Notes under the pieces: generated by a model | Databases searched by the model: none | Told to the model about the DNA's origin: nothing | Seen by the model: only the letters and a program-made list of their open reading frames with translations | Shown here: positions 52,164 through 59,605 of the stretch, piece after piece | Position numbering within the stretch: the first letter of the stretch is position 1 | How the letters are laid out: each line of letters begins with the position of its first letter | Assembly (NCBI GenBank): GCA_965277615.1 | Contig: CBDIDG010000006.1 | Location: 2,046,001-2,110,000, forward strand | Source: Bog-532 sp965277615 | GTDB lineage: Bacteria; Actinomycetota; Actinomycetes; Streptosporangiales; Streptosporangiaceae | Direction of reading: 5' to 3' | Length of the DNA stretch: 64,000 nucleotides | Position numbers and translations under genes: made by a program

Positions 52164-52565
52164 ATGACGGAGCAGGACGAGGCGGACGATCCGGGGGTCG
52201 AGGGCTCGGTGGCCCGGCCGGGCGGGGTGTCGTACCTGGCCATCCCGGCCCGGGACGTCGCACGGTCGGCCGCCTTTTACCAGGCGGTGTTCGGCTGGGA
52301 GCTGCGCGGCGACCCGGACACACCCAGCTTCAGCGACGGGACCGGCCACGTCATCGGCCACTGGCGGACCGACCTGGAGCCGGCCGGGGAGGCGGGGGTC
52401 CGGCCGTACGTGTACGTCGAGGACCTTGGGGCGGCCCTGGAGCGTGCGGCCGCGCAGGGGGCCGAGGTAGTCGAGCCCTACTCCGAGGGCACCCTGCGCA
52501 TCGCCGTCATCCGCGACCCCGCGGGTAACGCGATCGGCATCTGGACCGGCCCAGCCCAGAGCTGA
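52164..52565 (+). CDS. VOC family protein (glyoxalase-like)
   Basis: The 133-residue protein has the beta-alpha-beta-beta-beta fold of the vicinal oxygen chelate family: 'VSYLAIPARDVARSAAFYQA', 'FGWELRGD', 'PYVYVEDLGAALERAAAQGA' and 'IRDPAGNAIGIWT'. It may be an isomerase, dioxygenase or binding protein; function is not determined. GAGGAG lies seven bases before the ATG. Probably controlled by the divergent TetR protein. Confidence 0.88.
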   Translation: MTEQDEADDPGVEGSVARPGGVSYLAIPARDVARSAAFYQAVFGWELRGDPDTPSFSDGTGHVIGHWRTDLEPAGEAGVRPYVYVEDLGAALERAAAQGAEVVEPYSEGTLRIAVIRDPAGNAIGIWTGPAQS

Positions 52566-52780
52566 ACCGGGTGCAGAATGTGGCATTGCCTACAGCGGGG
52601 TGTCGTCGATGCGCCATCGCGTACATAGGGACCCGGGGCCCTTGGGACCACTGAGGCGTAGGAGTCCACTGGGGCGGACATGGGGGAGCCGCTGGGGCGG
52701 GTGGAGACCGGAGCCCGCCGAACGGGACGGGGACTGGGAGCCCGCTGGGGCGGACGGGCGCCGGAGCCCGCTGACCGGGG

Positions 52781-52816
52781 CTGGGGCGGCTGGGGCGGCT
52801 GGGGCGGCTGGGGCGG
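52781..52816 (+). repeat. 9-bp tandem repeat (CTGGGGCGG x4)
   Basis: Four identical contiguous copies lie in non-coding DNA downstream of the VOC gene. Confidence 0.9.
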
Positions 52817-52855
52817 AACAGCATAGGACCAGGCCGGGTGCGATGGCTCGTCTTA

Positions 52856-52905
52856 CAGGGGTAAAGGCGCCATTGCCCATGCTGCAGCAGGGGTAAAGGC
52901 GCCAT
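52856..52905 (+). repeat. 18-bp direct repeat (CAGGGGTAAAGGCGCCAT x2)
   Basis: Perfect copies at 52856-52873 and 52888-52905, 32 bases apart. The inner GGCGCC is palindromic. Purpose unknown. Confidence 0.85.
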
Positions 52906-53037
52906 CGCCAACGTTCGTGGCGCGGCGCCTCCGCAACGCCAGGGCAAGAACGGCGCGGGAAGGGCGCGAGGGACGCCTGGGACGGCGTCGGCCGCCTGTG
53001 AGGCCCCGGGGACGACCGGGAGGCCGAGGGGACGCCT

Positions 53038-53087
53038 GGGACGCTAACGGCCACTTGCGGGGGCCGGGGACGCTAACGGCCGCTTGC
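53038..53087 (+). repeat. 21-bp direct repeat (GGGACGCTAACGGCC core)
   Basis: Copies at 53038-53058 and 53067-53087 differ at one base. The second copy forms the left arm of the hairpin at 53075-53116. Confidence 0.8.
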
Positions 53088-53116
53088 CGGGCCCTAGGGG
53101 GCGGCGAGCGGCCGTT
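53075..53116. terminator. Hairpin between the VOC gene and adoK, 14-bp stem
   Basis: Bases 53075-53088 pair with 53103-53116 (13 Watson-Crick pairs and one G-T) around a 14-base loop. It lies just past the adoK stop, so it probably terminates the erpA-adoK transcript. There is no T-run. Confidence 0.55.
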
Positions 53117-53131
53117 GTGCGGTGGCTGGGG

Positions 53132-54106
53132 TCAGCCTAGGTGCTGGGCTACTTCTTTGGCGGCGTCGGGGCCGTAGGCGGTCTCGAAACGGGCCGTGAG
53201 GGCGTCCGGGGTGAGCTGGTACTCCTGGGTGCCCACGGTCTCCAGCACGGACGCCGCGACCAGGCAGCCGAGCTGGGCCGCCCGCTCGAGCGGGAGCTGC
53301 CAGGCCACGGCGGCCAGGAAGCCCGCACGGAAGGCGTCGCCGCCGCCAGTCGGGTCGACCGCCTGGACGTCGGGCACGGACGGTACCGTGATCGGCGACT
53401 GGCCGGTCTGGATGACGCGCGCGCCCTCCGCGCCGAGCGTGGTGACCTGAACCTGGACGCGGCCGGCTATCTCGTCGGCGGTCCAGCCGGTCTTCTGCTC
53501 GATGAGGGCCAGCTCGTACTCGTTGGAGAACAGGTAGGCCGCGCCGTCGACCAGGGACCGGGTCTGCTCGCCGTCCATCCGCGGCAGCTGCTGCGACGGG
53601 TCGGCCGCGAACGGGATACCCGCGGCGGTGCAGCCGGCCGTGTGCCGGAACATCGCCTCGGGGTCGTCCGCGCCGATCAGCACCAAGTCGACGCCACCGG
53701 CCCGGGCGGCCACGTCCTCGATGGAGATGTCCCGGGCCTCACCCATCGCACCGGGGTAGAACGACGCGATCTGGTTGCCGTCCTGGTCGGTGGTGCAGAC
53801 GAACCGGGCGGTGTGGTTCTTCTTGGACTCCAGCACGCCGCTGGTGTCCACGCCGTGCGCGTCCAGCCAGGTGCGGTACTCCGCGAAGTCCTGCCCCACG
53901 GCGCCGACGAGCAGGGGCTGCAGGCCAAGGCAGCCCATGCCGAAGGCGATGTTTGCGGCGACGCCGCCCTGCCGGATCTCGAGGCCGTCCACTAGGAACG
54001 ACAGCGAGACCCGGTCGAGCTTGTCCGCGATCAGATGATCAGTGAACTTCCCCGGGAAGGTCATCAGGTGGTCGGTGGCCACCGACCCCGTGACCGCGAT
54101 TCGCAC
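53132..54106 (-). CDS. adoK: Adenosine kinase (PfkB family, mycobacterial AdoK type)
   Basis: The 324-residue protein begins 'RIAVTGSVATDHLMTFPGKF' and contains 'RQGGVAANIAFGMGCLG', 'ARFVCTTDQDGNQIASFYPG', 'FAADPSQQLPRMDGEQ' and the PfkB signature 'DPTGGGDAFRAGFLA' (about 251-265) with the catalytic Asp. The whole pattern matches M. tuberculosis Rv2202c, an adenosine kinase that differs from the eukaryotic enzyme. It salvages adenosine to AMP. GTG start three bases after the erpA stop; probably co-transcribed with erpA. Confidence 0.85.
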   Translation of the reverse strand: MRIAVTGSVATDHLMTFPGKFTDHLIADKLDRVSLSFLVDGLEIRQGGVAANIAFGMGCLGLQPLLVGAVGQDFAEYRTWLDAHGVDTSGVLESKKNHTARFVCTTDQDGNQIASFYPGAMGEARDISIEDVAARAGGVDLVLIGADDPEAMFRHTAGCTAAGIPFAADPSQQLPRMDGEQTRSLVDGAAYLFSNEYELALIEQKTGWTADEIAGRVQVQVTTLGAEGARVIQTGQSPITVPSVPDVQAVDPTGGGDAFRAGFLAAVAWQLPLERAAQLGCLVAASVLETVGTQEYQLTPDALTARFETAYGPDAAKEVAQHLG

Positions 54107-54109
54107 CGG

Positions 54110-54457
54110 TCAGTGGAACGAGTCGCCGCAGGCGCAAGAGCCTGACGCGTTCGGGTTGTCGATCGTGAAGCCCTGCTTCTCGATCGTGTCCACGAAGTCG
54201 ATGGTCGCGCCCATCAGGTACGGGGCGCTCATCTTGTCCGTGACCACCCCGACGCCGCCGAAGTCGGTGACGATGTCACCGTCGATGGCGCGGTCGTCGA
54301 AGTAGAGCTGGTAGCGGAGACCGGAGCATCCGCCCGGCTGCACGGCGATACGCAGCTTGAGATCGTCACGGCCTTCCTGCGCGAGCAGGTTGCCGACCTT
54401 CGCGGCCGCACCCTCGGTGAGGAGGATGCCCTGAGAGGTCTCTTGCTGAACGGTCAT
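54110..54457 (-). CDS. erpA: Iron-sulfur cluster insertion protein ErpA (A-type carrier)
   Basis: The 115-residue protein has the three conserved Cys of A-type carriers: one in 'AVQPGGCSGLRYQLYFDD' and two in 'NASGSCACGDSF'. It passes Fe-S clusters to target enzymes. ATG 54457 has GGAG about ten bases upstream. It leads the erpA-adoK unit. Confidence 0.93.
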   Translation of the reverse strand: MTVQQETSQGILLTEGAAAKVGNLLAQEGRDDLKLRIAVQPGGCSGLRYQLYFDDRAIDGDIVTDFGGVGVVTDKMSAPYLMGATIDFVDTIEKQGFTIDNPNASGSCACGDSFH

Positions 54458-54530
54458 CGTTATGTAGCTCCTGCCTCGGTTAAGTCTGGAGTGCTCGCGT
54501 GCTTAGCTCTCACGCACAACGATAAGCCCA

Positions 54531-54553
54531 CCGGCGGCATTCCGTGCCGCCGG
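54531..54553 (-). terminator. Terminator hairpin after pspAB (9-bp perfect stem)
   Basis: CCGGCGGCA (54531-54539) pairs with TGCCGCCGG (54545-54553) around five bases. On the minus strand it begins ten bases past the pspAB stop and is followed by TGGGCTTATCGTTG, moderately T-rich. Confidence 0.65.
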
Positions 54554-54562
54554 CCTGATTTC

Positions 54563-55144
54563 TCATAGGCCCGGCGCGCCCCACACCGGGAACCACCGGG
54601 CCAGGTCCGGCTCGAGCTTCAGGTCGCCCTCCAGGGCGCCCTTGATCTGCAGCTCCAGCGCGCTGTCGCGGCGCTCCCCGGTCAGCGGGGCGAACGGGTA
54701 GAACGTGCCCCGCTTGAACAGGTAAACCAGGCCCAGCCGCCGGCCCGCGTCGTCGCGGAAGGCGACCAGCGTGCACAGCAGCTGGGGGCCGAACCCGTTG
54801 TCGACCAGCGCGGAGTTCACCGCGTGCAGGTCGGTGACCAGGTCCTCGACCTCGGTGGACAAGTGCGAGCTGACCAGCCAGGTAAACCCGAACGAGTCCT
54901 TGGTCACCTCGACCGGCAGCGTGCCGGTCTTGGCCCCGGACATGTCGAGCAGCTCGCGGACGTCCTTCTCGACGTCCGCGAACGCCCGGCCCTCCACGGG
55001 CCGGAAGCAGACCGAGCCGCTGCCGGTCGGCTTGAAGCCGGTCGCCGCCTCCAGCGTCACCGCCGCGGACGGCAGCTGGAACAGCACGTCCAGGTTGGGC
55101 GCGACCGGCTTGGTCCGGCCCAGCAGCGTGTCTAGGAAGCCCAC
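54563..55144 (-). CDS. pspAB: PspA-associated protein PspAB
   Basis: The 193-residue protein matches the actinobacterial PspAB family: 'MGFLDTLLGRTKPVAPNLDV', 'VCFRPVEGRAFADVEKDVRE', 'DSFGFTWLVSSHLSTEVEDL' and 'YLFKRGTFYPFAPL'. It is found almost only in PspA operons; its mechanism is unknown. GTG start three bases after the htpX stop, last gene of the operon. Confidence 0.9.
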   Translation of the reverse strand: MGFLDTLLGRTKPVAPNLDVLFQLPSAAVTLEAATGFKPTGSGSVCFRPVEGRAFADVEKDVRELLDMSGAKTGTLPVEVTKDSFGFTWLVSSHLSTEVEDLVTDLHAVNSALVDNGFGPQLLCTLVAFRDDAGRRLGLVYLFKRGTFYPFAPLTGERRDSALELQIKGALEGDLKLEPDLARWFPVWGAPGL

Positions 55145-55146
55145 GG

Positions 55147-56103
55147 CTAGTGCTGCCCCAGCTGTGCGGAGATCTTGGACAGCTGAGCCAGCCGCTTGTC
55201 CAGCGACGGGTGAGTGGAGAACAGCTCGCCGATCTTCGACTGGGCCTGCTGCGCGCTGAGCGCAGGGGCGAAGTAGAAGGCGTTCAGCGGCGCGGCCTCG
55301 CGCAGGTCCTTGGTCGGGATCCGGGCGATGCTCCCGCTCACCTTGGTCAGCGCGCTGGCCAAGGCGGACGGCTGCCCGGTCAGCAGGGCACCGGACCGGT
55401 CAGCGGCCAGCTCACGGTAGCGCGACAGCAGCCGGATGAGCAGGAAGCTGATCGCGTAGACCACGATGCTGACGGCCATGATGATCAGCAGGATGGGCAG
55501 CGCGCTCTGGTTGTTGTTGTTGTTGTTGTTGCGACCGCCGCCGCCGAAGAGCTCACCGTAGAACGAGAACCTGATCAGCAGGCCGGCGATCACGCCCAGG
55601 AACGAGGCCACCGTCATCACCATGACGTCCTTGTGGGCCACGTGCGAGAGCTCGTGTGCGATCACGCCCTCGAGTTCCTCGGGCGTCAGCCGCCGCTGGA
55701 TGCCCTTCGTCACGCACAGCACGGCGTGCTCGCTGTTACGGCCGGTGGCGAAGGCGTTCGGCAGGTCGGTCGGTGAGATCGCGATCCGCGGCTTGGGCAT
55801 GTCCGCCAGGGCGCAGACGCGGTCCACGATGCCGTGCAGCTCCGGCTCCTGCTGCGGAGTCACCACCTCGGCCTGGGCCGTGGACAGGGCAATCTTGTCC
55901 GAGTAGAACAGCGAGCCGATAGCCAGCCCGCCACCCAGGACGACGGCGAAGAAGATAATGGCACCGTCAGACGCATGGAACGCGGCCGAGATGCCGATGA
56001 TTGCGGCGACAAACGCCACGAATACGAGTCCGAGCAGGAACATGGTCAGGCCCATGCGGGCCGTAAGTCCCCGGTCGGGCGCATACCTAGTGCGCGCCAC
56101 CAC
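55147..56103 (-). CDS. htpX: Zinc metalloprotease HtpX
   Basis: HtpX is a membrane-bound protease that degrades damaged membrane proteins. The 318-residue protein has two N-terminal membrane helices, the zinc motif 'VIAHELSHVAHKDV' (HExxH), two more helices ('ASFLGVIAGLLIRFSF', 'LPILLIIMAVSIVVYAISFL') and the third ligand in 'RYRELAADRSGALLTG'. A run of seven Asn (GTT repeat, plus strand 55510-55530) lies in a loop after 'GGGGR'. A strong GGAGGTGAC precedes GTG 56103. Confidence 0.93.
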   Translation of the reverse strand: MVARTRYAPDRGLTARMGLTMFLLGLVFVAFVAAIIGISAAFHASDGAIIFFAVVLGGGLAIGSLFYSDKIALSTAQAEVVTPQQEPELHGIVDRVCALADMPKPRIAISPTDLPNAFATGRNSEHAVLCVTKGIQRRLTPEELEGVIAHELSHVAHKDVMVMTVASFLGVIAGLLIRFSFYGELFGGGGRNNNNNNNQSALPILLIIMAVSIVVYAISFLLIRLLSRYRELAADRSGALLTGQPSALASALTKVSGSIARIPTKDLREAAPLNAFYFAPALSAQQAQSKIGELFSTHPSLDKRLAQLSKISAQLGQH

Positions 56104-56244
56104 GTCACCTCCAGTTCAAGGGCCAGAACCGGGTTCGCCGGCTCTGGCGTACATACATGCAATCTATCCAGGTGACGCTGGAACTTGTATGAACGTTCCC
56201 TCTCCAGTCGCTGAAGGTGCGAGCCGCGAGGAGCAGCCCCCGCG

Positions 56245-56523
56245 TCAGCCGGGGATAAGCCCCTCGTCGGTCATCATCTGGCGTACCTCGGCCAGGCTCG
56301 CGTCTTCGGGCGGCAGGATCAGTTCCGACGGCTCCAGGCTATCCGCCGGGTAGGGCTTCCCGACCGCCCGGACCTGCGTCAGCAGCTCATTCAGCGCACG
56401 GCGGAATGAGGCCTCGTCACCCCTGTCCACCGCGCTGGCCAGCTGGGCGTCCAGCTCGTTCAGCACGGTGGTTTCGGCGTCGTCCACACTGAGCTGGCCC
56501 TCGCCCAGGATCCGGATGATCAC
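56245..56523 (-). CDS. pspAA: PspA-associated protein PspAA
   Basis: The 92-residue protein reads 'MIIRILGEGQLSVDDAETTV' and 'ELDAQLASAVDRGDEASFRR' and ends 'EVRQMMTDEGLIPG', matching the PspAA family found with actinobacterial PspA. It is translationally coupled to pspA (GTGA overlap). It probably contacts PspA; its mechanism is unknown. Confidence 0.92.
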   Translation of the reverse strand: MIIRILGEGQLSVDDAETTVLNELDAQLASAVDRGDEASFRRALNELLTQVRAVGKPYPADSLEPSELILPPEDASLAEVRQMMTDEGLIPG

Positions 56524-57389
56524 GTGCCGTCACCGGCCCGGGGTGGTTCGGCCGACGGCAGGGCGGACTCGCCCACGTCGGCCGCCGGGAAGGCCTGCTC
56601 GCCGTTGCTGCTGGCCGTCCGGGGTGCGCTCGTGCTCTGCGGCTGGGCCTGGCCGGGCGTACCGGCCTCCAGCTCGGGCGTGGACCCACTGCCCAGCTCG
56701 CCCTTGAGCTTCTGCAGCTCCAGCTCGACGTCGTTGCCCGCGCCCATCCGGTCCAGCTCGGCCTGGATGTCGTCGCGCGGCCCGCCGCCGGAGACGTCCT
56801 CGAGGGCGCCGGAGGCCAGCAGCTCGTCGATGGCACCCGCGCGGGCCTGCATCTGCGCGGTCTTGTCCTCGGCCCGCTGGATGGCCATGCCGACGTCGCC
56901 CATCTCCTCGGAGATGCCGGAGAAGGCCTCGTTGATCCGGGTCTGGGCCTCGGCCGCGGTGTAGGTGGCCTTGATGGTCTCCTTCCGCGTGCGGAAGGCG
57001 TCCACCTTGGACTGCAGGCGCTGGGAGGCGACGGTGAGCTTCTCCTCCTCGGCTTGTAGCGAGGCGTACTGCGTCTGCAGGTCGCTCAGCTGGGTCTGCG
57101 CGGAGGACCGGCGGGTGAGCGCCTCGCGGGCCAGGTCCTCGCGGCCGGCGCCCAGCGCGTCCTTGGCCTGCTTCTCCAGCTTGTTGGACTGCTGCTGGAT
57201 CTGGTTCATCTGCAGCTCGACGCGCTTGCGGGAGGTGGCCACGTCCGCCACCCCGCGCCGGACCTTCTGCAGCATCTCAAGCTGACGCTGGTAGGAGTAG
57301 TCCAGGGTCTCACGGGGATCTTCGTACTTGTCCAGGGCCTTGTTGGCCTTGGACCGGAAGATCAGTGTGACCCGCTTCATCACGCTCAT
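56520..57389 (-). CDS. pspA: Phage shock protein PspA (IM30/Vipp1 family)
   Basis: The 289-residue protein is an ESCRT-III-like coiled coil that protects the inner membrane. Conserved parts are 'RVTLIFRSKANKALDKYEDP', 'LDYSYQRQLEMLQKVRRGVA', then heptad-rich helices to about residue 190 and a Pro/Ser-rich tail. I choose ATG 57389 ('MSVMKRV'), with AAGGGGACGG upstream; ATG 57380 is an alternative. First gene of pspA-pspAA-htpX-pspAB. Confidence 0.93.
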   Translation of the reverse strand: MSVMKRVTLIFRSKANKALDKYEDPRETLDYSYQRQLEMLQKVRRGVADVATSRKRVELQMNQIQQQSNKLEKQAKDALGAGREDLAREALTRRSSAQTQLSDLQTQYASLQAEEEKLTVASQRLQSKVDAFRTRKETIKATYTAAEAQTRINEAFSGISEEMGDVGMAIQRAEDKTAQMQARAGAIDELLASGALEDVSGGGPRDDIQAELDRMGAGNDVELELQKLKGELGSGSTPELEAGTPGQAQPQSTSAPRTASSNGEQAFPAADVGESALPSAEPPRAGDGT

Positions 57390-57592
57390 AGACGCGGCCG
57401 TCCCCTTCGTGCCTTGTGCCCACCTGCGGTCGCGCCTGCCGTCGAGCGCGGCCAGCAGGGCGGACAGTGCCGCCCAATTCAATTGGCATCCACCCTACGC
57501 GGTGCCCGTCGTACGGGCGAACATGAAGCGCCATGATGACCTCTGTGCCGCATTCGCCGGGCTTCATCTCCGCATCGGGTGGTCCGTTCCAT

Positions 57593-57598
57593 TAGGCT
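57593..57598 (+). promoter_or_regulatory. Leaderless -10 box (TAGGCT) for the DUF3043 gene
   Basis: TAGGCT is six bases before the GTG at 57605, with no Shine-Dalgarno sequence. Confidence 0.45.
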
Positions 57599-57604
57599 GC
57601 AGCT

Positions 57605-58240
57605 GTGTTCCGACGAGGTAATGCCGGGGCGCGCGGCGACACCGCCCAGGACGACCAGGGCGAGCAGAGCCTGGGCGCCCAGCAGACGACAAAAGTCCGG
57701 CCCGCGGCCGAGACGGCCAAGGGCCGTGCCACGCCCAAGCGCAGCGAGGCCGAGCGCGGCCGCCGCCAGGGCATCACGGGCACGCCAGCACGCAGCGGCG
57801 GCTCCAGCCGAGGCGGCACCAAGACCAGCAGCGCGGACGGCCAGGCCGACCGGCGGGCCCGGCAAGAGGCCATCCGGCGCGGCGAGCAGTGGGCCCTGCC
57901 GGCCCGGGACCGCGGCCCGGTCAAGGCGCTGGCCCGCGACTACATCGACTCGCGGCGGCGGCTGAGCGAGTACTACATGTACCTGATGATCGTTCTGGTC
58001 ATCGTGCTGTTCATCAAGAAGTCCGGTCTGCAGCTGTACGCCGAGCCGATCGCGCTGGTGCTGATCCTGCTGGTCGTGGTGGACGCGGCCTGGCTGCGGT
58101 TCAAGCTGACCAAGCTGGTGCGGGAGCGGCTGCCCGGGGAGAGCACCCGCGGGCTGACCACGTACGCGGTGTTCCGGGCCCTGCAGATCCGCCGGTTCCG
58201 GGTGCCGCCGCCCCGGATCCGCCCCGGCGACCAGTACTGA
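57605..58240 (+). CDS. DUF3043 domain-containing membrane protein
   Basis: The 211-residue protein has a long charged N-terminus (residues 1-105), then 'ALPARDRGPVKALARDYIDS' and 'YYMYLMIVLVIVLFIKKSGL', two membrane helices and a basic C-terminus ('ALQIRRFRVPPPRIRPGDQY'). This is the DUF3043 pattern, an actinobacteria-specific family of unknown function. Confidence 0.9.
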   Translation: MFRRGNAGARGDTAQDDQGEQSLGAQQTTKVRPAAETAKGRATPKRSEAERGRRQGITGTPARSGGSSRGGTKTSSADGQADRRARQEAIRRGEQWALPARDRGPVKALARDYIDSRRRLSEYYMYLMIVLVIVLFIKKSGLQLYAEPIALVLILLVVVDAAWLRFKLTKLVRERLPGESTRGLTTYAVFRALQIRRFRVPPPRIRPGDQY

Positions 58241-58278
58241 CCCGGCGGCCCTCGATTTCTGCCCCGGCGGCCCTCGAT
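58241..58278 (+). repeat. 16-bp direct repeat upstream of the aldo/keto reductase gene
   Basis: CCCGGCGGCCCTCGAT occurs at 58241-58256 and 58263-58278, a 22-base period (two helix turns). The second copy touches the TAGGGT -10 box, so it could be a regulator site. Confidence 0.6.
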
Positions 58279-58283
58279 AGGGT
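58278..58283 (+). promoter_or_regulatory. Leaderless -10 box (TAGGGT) for the aldo/keto reductase gene
   Basis: TAGGGT is six bases before the ATG at 58290 with no ribosome-binding site. Confidence 0.45.
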
Positions 58284-58289
58284 CGTGCT

Positions 58290-59291
58290 ATGGAACATCG
58301 CCACCTGGGCAAGAGCGGTCTGAAGATCAGCGAGATCACCTACGGCAACTGGGTCACCCACGGTTCGCAGGTGGAAGAGGACGCGGCCAAACAGTGCGTC
58401 GCGGCCGCCCTGGACGAGGGCATCACCAGCTTTGACACCGCGGACGTCTACGCGGGCACCAAGGCCGAAGCGATCATGGGCCGGGCGCTGGCGGGCGTCC
58501 GGCGCGAATCGATTGAGATCTTCACCAAGGTGTACTGGCCGACCGGGCCGGGCCCGAATGACCGGGGCCTGTCGCGCAAGCACATCATGGAGGGGATCAA
58601 CGGGTCGCTGCGGCGGCTCGGCACCGACTACGTCGACCTGTACCAGGCCCACCGGTACGACTACGAGACGCCGCTGGAGGAGACCCTGCGGGCGTTCGAG
58701 GACGTGGTGCGGCAAGGCAAGGCCCTGTACATCGGGGTGTCGGAGTGGCGGGCCGAGGAGATCGCGGCGGCACTGAAGATCGCCGACGAGATGGGTTTCG
58801 ACCGGATCGTGTCGAACCAGCCGCAGTACAACATGCTGTGGCGGGTCATCGAGGCCGAGGTCATCCCGCTGTCCGAGCAGGAGGGCATCGGCCAGATCGT
58901 GTTCTCCCCCATCGCCCAGGGCGTGCTGACCGGCAAGTACCTGCCGGGCCAGCCGCATCCGGCCGGTTCGCGGGCCACCGACCAGGCGGGCGGGGCCGAC
59001 TTCATCAGCCGCTGGATGCGGGACGACCTGCTGACCCGGATCCAGGACCTGAAGCCGCTGGCCGACGAGGCCGGCCTGTCGCTGGCCCAGCTGGCCGTGG
59101 CCTGGACCCTGCAGAACCCGAACGTGTCGGCCGCCATCATCGGCGCGACCCGGCCCGAGCAGGTCAAGGAGAACGTCAAGGCGTCCGGGGTCAAGCTGGA
59201 CGCGGGCCTGCTGAGCCGGATCGACGACGTGCTGGGCGGCTACATCGAGCGCGACCCGGGCCGCACGGCCAGCCCGCCCAGCCGCCCGTAA
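58290..59291 (+). CDS. Aldo/keto reductase
   Basis: The 333-residue TIM-barrel oxidoreductase has the catalytic tetrad Asp49 and Tyr54 ('FDTADVYAGTKAE'), Lys80 ('IFTKVYWP') and His121 ('DLYQAHRYDYETP'). 'IGVSEWRAEEIAAAL', 'NQPQYNMLWR' and 'IIGATRPEQVKENVKA' are family motifs. It is closest in pattern to the potassium-channel beta-subunit/YghZ-like AKRs. Substrate unknown. A strong hairpin follows at 59349-59379. Confidence 0.9.
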   Translation: MEHRHLGKSGLKISEITYGNWVTHGSQVEEDAAKQCVAAALDEGITSFDTADVYAGTKAEAIMGRALAGVRRESIEIFTKVYWPTGPGPNDRGLSRKHIMEGINGSLRRLGTDYVDLYQAHRYDYETPLEETLRAFEDVVRQGKALYIGVSEWRAEEIAAALKIADEMGFDRIVSNQPQYNMLWRVIEAEVIPLSEQEGIGQIVFSPIAQGVLTGKYLPGQPHPAGSRATDQAGGADFISRWMRDDLLTRIQDLKPLADEAGLSLAQLAVAWTLQNPNVSAAIIGATRPEQVKENVKASGVKLDAGLLSRIDDVLGGYIERDPGRTASPPSRP

Positions 59292-59348
59292 CCCTCCCCG
59301 CCGCCCGTGGCCGGCGTCCGTCATGGCCGCGGCGGCGGCCAGCCGCTC

Positions 59349-59379
59349 CGGGCGGCCCGCAGCCACTGCGGGCCGCCCG
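59349..59379 (+). terminator. Hairpin terminator after the aldo/keto reductase gene (14-bp perfect stem)
   Basis: CGGGCGGCCCGCAG (59349-59362) pairs perfectly with CTGCGGGCCGCCCG (59366-59379) around three bases. It starts 57 bases after the stop. No T-run. Confidence 0.65.
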
Positions 59380-59413
59380 TAGTACGTCCGGCCGCCGGTC
59401 GCGCTCGCGGCCC

Positions 59414-59519
59414 CGGTCACACTCGCGGGTCCCGGTCACACTCCCGGGTCCCGGTTACGCCGCGGCCCCGGTTACGCCGCGGCCCCGGTTACGCCGCGGC
59501 CCCGGTCACACTCGCGGCC
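59414..59519 (+). repeat. 17-18 bp tandem repeat, about six units
   Basis: Three identical units GGTTACGCCGCGGCCCC (59453-59503) are flanked by diverged units of the form GGTCACACTCGCGG. The units adjoin without spacers, so this is a minisatellite and not a CRISPR array. Confidence 0.85.
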
Positions 59520-59605
59520 GCCGGGCCCTGGGCGTCCAGACCGCGGGGACCGGGCGGCGCAAGCCGGCTCTGCGCCAGGCGAGTTTGTTAAAAATATTGA
59601 TTTAA

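Larger units (their letters stand above)
52566..53131. other. Intergenic region made of short repeats
   Basis: No supported gene. Reading frames exist on both strands but encode only low-complexity peptides. The region holds a 9-bp tandem repeat (CTGGGGCGG, four units, 52781-52816), an 18-bp direct repeat (52856-52873 and 52888-52905), a 21-bp direct repeat with one mismatch (53038-53058 and 53067-53087) and a long hairpin (53075-53116). Confidence 0.6.
59292..59605. other. Intergenic region with terminator hairpin, minisatellite and A/T island
   Basis: No gene is supported. It holds a 14-bp hairpin (59349-59379), a 17-18 bp tandem repeat (59414-59519), and directly before the next stop an A/T-rich patch (59585-59608) with TTAAAAATATTG and TTAATTAA. 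Confidence 0.6.

Noticed and set aside
52590..53054. Open frames on both strands between the VOC gene and adoK
   Set aside because: They encode only Pro/Ala/Gly repeats from the satellite DNA and have no start signals.
59414..59519. CRISPR-like repeat array
   Set aside because: The 17-18 bp units are contiguous without unique spacers and no cas genes are present.
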